NCBI GenBank assembly: GCA_029339195.1
Contig: JAPTJF010000821.1
Coordinates: 1 to 11,514 of the forward strand
Origin: Micractinium sp. NFX-FRZ
Taxonomy: Eukaryota; Chlorophyta; Trebouxiophyceae; Chlorellales; Chlorellaceae
Direction: 5' to 3'
DNA length: 11,514 nt
The position numbers and the translations under genes are program-made. A model generated the notes under the pieces. That model was not told where the DNA came from. It did no database searches and was given only the letters and a program-made list of their open reading frames with translations. Below, piece by piece: positions 8,677 through 11,514 of the stretch. How positions within the stretch are numbered: the stretch's first letter is position 1; the number at the start of each line of letters is the position of its first letter.

Positions 8677-11350
8677 TCAGCGTTCGCTCGTGCCGCTGCC
8701 GCTGCCTGCCACCCGCTCAAACGGGAAGTCTGCTGGGATGAGCTCCGGCCGGCCGTGCAGCAGGCCCACCAGAAACTCGAGTGCATCCACCAGGCGGGGG
8801 CCCTGCATGCACGAGGGGTGAACGAGTGAATTTCAGGAAGGGTAAGTACCAAGGGAGGAAGTGGACGTGGGCATGCCCAGCTCCTCTGCTGATGCCAGCT
8901 AGAGAGCTTTGTGGGCGGGCAGGGGGCGGGGTATTCCACTGACAGGCACTGCCACTTGAGCTGTGCCCACACCCTCATCCAGCAAGAAGCAAAACCCATG
9001 CCGGCAGCTTTGCTGGCGCACTCACAGGGCGGTTGAACATCTGGTTGCCGTCCACCACCACCACCCGCCCTGCCTTGACCGCCGGCAGCTCCTGCCTGCC
9101 GATGAGCATTGGGACAGTGGCGCAAGGGAAAGATAGTTTTGTAGCAGCCCAGCCGGAACAACCCCAGGCTAGCAAGCTCTCCGGCACACTGCAGCGTCCC
9201 GGCCAGCCAGCAGGCAGCCAAGCGGGCGGGAGGGCGGGAACCGCAGCGCAGGGAAGAGCGGGGCACAGCAGAGCAGAGCACAGCATGGCACAGCACGATG
9301 CGGCAGGCACAGCACATCACAGCATGGCTGTGTCGGCAGGTCACGCGGCACGCACCACCATGCCTCCCCCGCCAGCGTCGCCTGCATCTCCTTGCGTGCG
9401 GTGGGCAGGTCCAAGCCGCAGGGCGCTACGATCACCCAATCGGGGGAGGTGTCAACCACCTGAGCATGGGTGCAAGAGGCAGTGGAAAGAGGTGTTGTTG
9501 TTGTTGGGTGGGGCAGGAACACAAGGGCAAAGGGGGTGCAGATAAAAAGGTCAGAGCTGGGAGAGGAGAGAAACATGGTATGCCGAGTCAGCAGGTCGCC
9601 AGATGTGCGGCAAATGTGTGCCTACCTGCTGCGGCGTCACAACAGTCGACTTGCCCGCGCCGCCCCCATCCCTGCAGAGGTGGCATGTAGGGCAGTGTGG
9701 GGGTGGCGGCACGCAAGTTATGTTTTGCTGGGAAGCAGGAGCCAGGCTTGTCAGGGAAGTTATGGAATGACACTTGCGTGAGGGCTTGGGGTGCGGGAGC
9801 TAAGTGCAGCACCCGCTGCCAGCTACACAGCACACCCGCGCTGTCCAGCTTCACTGCAGGCATGGAGGCCTGCTTGGCGCAGCCCTGCTCACTTGGTTGG
9901 GTTGAGCGGGTGCCGCCCTCCCGCCATCTCAATGAGCTGAGGTGTCCAGTGCCCTCCAATGAAAATGGGAGCCACCCACTCAACAAACGCCACGCTGGGA
10001 GCCGCCGGTCTGCTGCCATCAGCGGCTGCTTGCGACTTGGGCACGGCTGCCAGTGCTGCATCCACGCGCTGCTGCAGGGCGGCTACCGCAGCCGCCCCCG
10101 CCGCCGGCTGGCCCAGCAGCCGCCCCACCCGCTCCACGTCTGCCAGCACCTCTTCAAGGTTCTGGGGGTTCAGATCGATCAGTGCAGGGGCGGGCTCAAG
10201 GCCGGCAGCAATGTTTTGCACCTGCACAGGCAGGTGGCAAGTAGGCAGGTGGGCAGGGAGCCAGGCAGGTACAGGAGGGGGGCGGGGGGGAGCTATGTTT
10301 TGCACCTGCACAGGCAGGTGGGCAGGGAGCCAGGCAGCTACGTGTGTAACCGGCTCCTTGGGGTTGAGGGTCAAGCATGGCACACAGCAGCACACGGAGC
10401 GGGCAGACATGGCAGGCAGCGCAACACCCAGAGGCCGGCCCATGCATGCCAGTGCTGACCTGGCAGATGTCGACGGAGCACACTTTGCACAGCGACTGCG
10501 GGCCAGGGAGGGAGGGAGGGAGGCGTAGCAGGTAAGGTCGTGCCAGCAGCTGCAGCTTGGGCCTTGCTCCTATGGCAGCGCAATGGAGGTGAGCTTGCTT
10601 GCCAGGGCTGAAGGCGCCCAAGCTAATGGGAGCAGGGGATAAGCGCCAAAAGCTGGTCAGAGGCCGGGGGCATCCAGCCCAGCCCAGCAGGGATTGTGCA
10701 GTACAGTTACGCGCAACCCAGGGCAGCACAACGAGCGCCTGCACATGCACGCCTGCCCCTCCTGCCTTGCCTGCGTGATGATGATGTCAGGCGCCAGCTG
10801 TGCCAGCGCCTCCCCATCCACAGTGTACAGCCCATTGCCTGCGGCAAGTGCCTCGCGCACCTGCGGGCCGTGCGCGTGTCACCGGACCGAGGGAGCGGGG
10901 AGATGTGCACGAGGGCAAGGCATGCATAATGGCAGGCAGGCACACGAGATGGTTGACACTTCAATCAGCACCAATTGGCGCTCCACGTCAGGACACGCAC
11001 CTGCCGGTCTACGTCGGCGCTGTCGGTCCACTGCGGGGGCAGAAGGGGAGAGGGCGCTAGGTTTGCAAGTCGGCAGGCATTAAGCCGTGATACGTCTGCA
11101 AGAATCAGCGCATCACTACCTGCGCAAAGCAATGGCTTGTGGCGGCAGTGGTGACGCCGCTGCCTGCGGCGGCCCGCACCTGAGTTTTGGCGGCAGTGAG
11201 CATGGGGATTGCGTCCAGTCCGGCTGGGTAGTCGCACTCGTGGCTCCTGCCCACCATTTGTGGCACTGCCCCGGGCCCATCCCAGTGCTGGGACACCAGC
11301 TGAATGATTTCTGTGGCCGAGGGAAGCAGTGAAACCACCCGGGAGCCCAT
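8677..11350 (-). CDS. Cobalamin-binding protein, BtuF-like helical-backbone metal receptor (333 aa)
   Basis: Nine exons, in minus-strand order: 11350-11180, 11030-11001, 10860-10771, 10495-10460, 10221-9893, 9671-9626, 9459-9356, 9095-9026 and 8802-8677 (stop 8679-8677). All junctions are phase-compatible; the third intron is GC-AG, the rest GT-AG. Family motifs appear in order: VVSLLPSATE (5-14), GRSHECDYP (34-42), DIIITQ (92-97), LCKVCSVDIC (99-108), LIDLNPQ (123-129), VEWVAPIFIGGHW (189-201), VIVAPCGLDL (243-252), DGNQMFNRPGPRLVDALE (284-301). These match the bacterial-type cobalamin-binding BtuF family, a two-lobed protein joined by a long helix. Bacterial BtuF delivers vitamin B12 to the BtuCD transporter in the periplasm. 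Here the fold starts within five residues of the first Met, so no signal or transit peptide is seen unless an unseen upstream exon adds one. I infer an intracellular corrinoid or metal binder; the ligand is unproven. The call of family is secure. Confidence 0.9.
9258..9330. repeat. Imperfect GCAGAGCACAGC / CAGCATGGC repeats in an intron
   Basis: Short imperfect units such as cagagcacagcatggc and cacagcatggc recur through 9258-9330, inside intron 9096-9355 of the cobalamin-binding protein gene. It looks like slippage-derived low-complexity DNA with no coding content in the gene's frame. Confidence 0.6.
10211..10341. repeat. 84-bp offset duplication that copies a 3' splice site
   Basis: The segment atgttttgcacctgcacagg and following bases occurs at 10211-10237 and again at 10295-10321. 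The similarity runs on into gggcagggagccaggcag (copies ending at about 10269 and 10338). The first copy, in plus coordinates, holds the acceptor of exon 5 of the cobalamin-binding protein gene (CTGTGCAG/GTGCAAAAC, exon edge 10221). The second copy holds an identical acceptor with its edge at 10305, exactly 84 bp earlier in the transcript. Confidence 0.85.
10496..10770 (-). other. GC-AG intron in the cobalamin-binding protein gene
   Basis: On the minus strand exon 3 ends ACGCAG and the intron starts GCAAGG, then ends in CCGCAG at 10496. CAG/GCAAG is the known consensus of the rare GC-AG class. Using it joins DIIITQ directly to SLCKVC, as in family members (TQALCEVC). The nearest GT donor downstream would add residues absent from the family. 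Confidence 0.7.
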
Positions 11351-11514
11351 TGCGGCGCAGTGGCAGTCCTTGCAATACGATCGAACCCAATCGTGCCGGA
11401 TGCGGTGGCTCTCAAGTGCATCAAGTGCTTGCTACGGGCCCGCGTGACATGCGGGGTGTGCAAGTTCGGGCGGTGCACTTTTTCGCGCACTTTGTGCCAT
11501 TCGCGCCTGTTTTG
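11351..11514 (-). promoter_or_regulatory. Upstream region of the cobalamin-binding protein gene
   Basis: The start codon at 11350 has context cgcaATGG. The remaining 164 bp should hold the 5' UTR and part of the promoter. No TATA box and no upstream in-frame exon with a targeting peptide is visible, though the window ends too early to exclude one. Confidence 0.35.

Noticed and set aside
9641..9671. Walker A (P-loop)-like GGGAGKS in the cobalamin-binding protein
   Set aside because: The position four residues before the GK is preceded by Asp instead of Gly or Ala, and the segment lies in the family's HPLNP...DGGGAG loop, so it is a chance resemblance.
9697..10458. A 253-codon plus-strand open frame
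   Set aside because: It is antisense to exon 5 of the cobalamin-binding protein gene, where the minus strand carries conserved motifs.
11379..11387. tRNA B-box-like GGTTCGATC on the minus strand
   Set aside because: The flanking bases do not form a T-stem, and no acceptor stem or anticodon arm could be drawn around it.
1..11514. Prokaryotic operon, CRISPR array, insertion sequence or prophage
   Set aside because: All recognisable genes are split by spliceosomal introns; no direct-repeat array with unique spacers, transposase or terminal inverted repeats was seen.

Overview
The window is nuclear DNA from a GC-rich, intron-rich green alga. The evidence is very high GC, short exons split by 130-460 bp introns with GTGAGT, GTGCGT or GTGGGT donors and CTGCAG or CCGCAG acceptors, long CTG/CAG runs coding poly-Gln and poly-Ser, and TGTAA motifs (the usual chlorophyte poly(A) signal) downstream of the minus-strand stop codons. 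A Chlorella/Micractinium-like trebouxiophyte or a chlorophycean would fit; the sequence alone does not decide. All gene models are manual: each exon junction was placed so that reading frame, splice signals and protein similarity agree.

Layout. (1) 1-1602, plus strand: the 3' part (six exons, 159 codons plus stop) of a secreted-type germin-like cupin with both metal-binding cupin motifs intact. Its 5' end lies before the window. (2) 1603-2843: a convergent intergenic region holding both 3' UTRs, a small hairpin and a degenerate repeat. (3) 2844-5014, minus: a five-exon gene for a 280-aa protein with a transit-peptide-like N-terminus, an amphipathic helical middle and two C-terminal membrane segments. 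I do not recognise the family. (4) 5369-7887, minus: a five-exon gene for a 489-aa LENG1-like nuclear protein with a CIR_N domain, poly-Gln, poly-Ser and an RS/RK-rich tail. (5) 7888-8676: a gap of about 790 bp with exon-like but unassigned open frames. (6) 8677-11350, minus: a nine-exon gene for a 333-aa cobalamin-binding, BtuF-like helical-backbone metal receptor with no visible targeting peptide.

The three minus-strand genes run head to tail and converge on the cupin gene. They share no obvious pathway, so this looks like ordinary nuclear gene order rather than a functional cluster. The most interesting points are the apparently intracellular eukaryotic BtuF-like protein; two independent local tandem duplications that copy a splice site (a 3' splice site whose use would add exactly 28 in-frame codons, and a 5' splice site whose use would shift the frame); a GC-AG intron; and the uncharacterised two-helix membrane protein.
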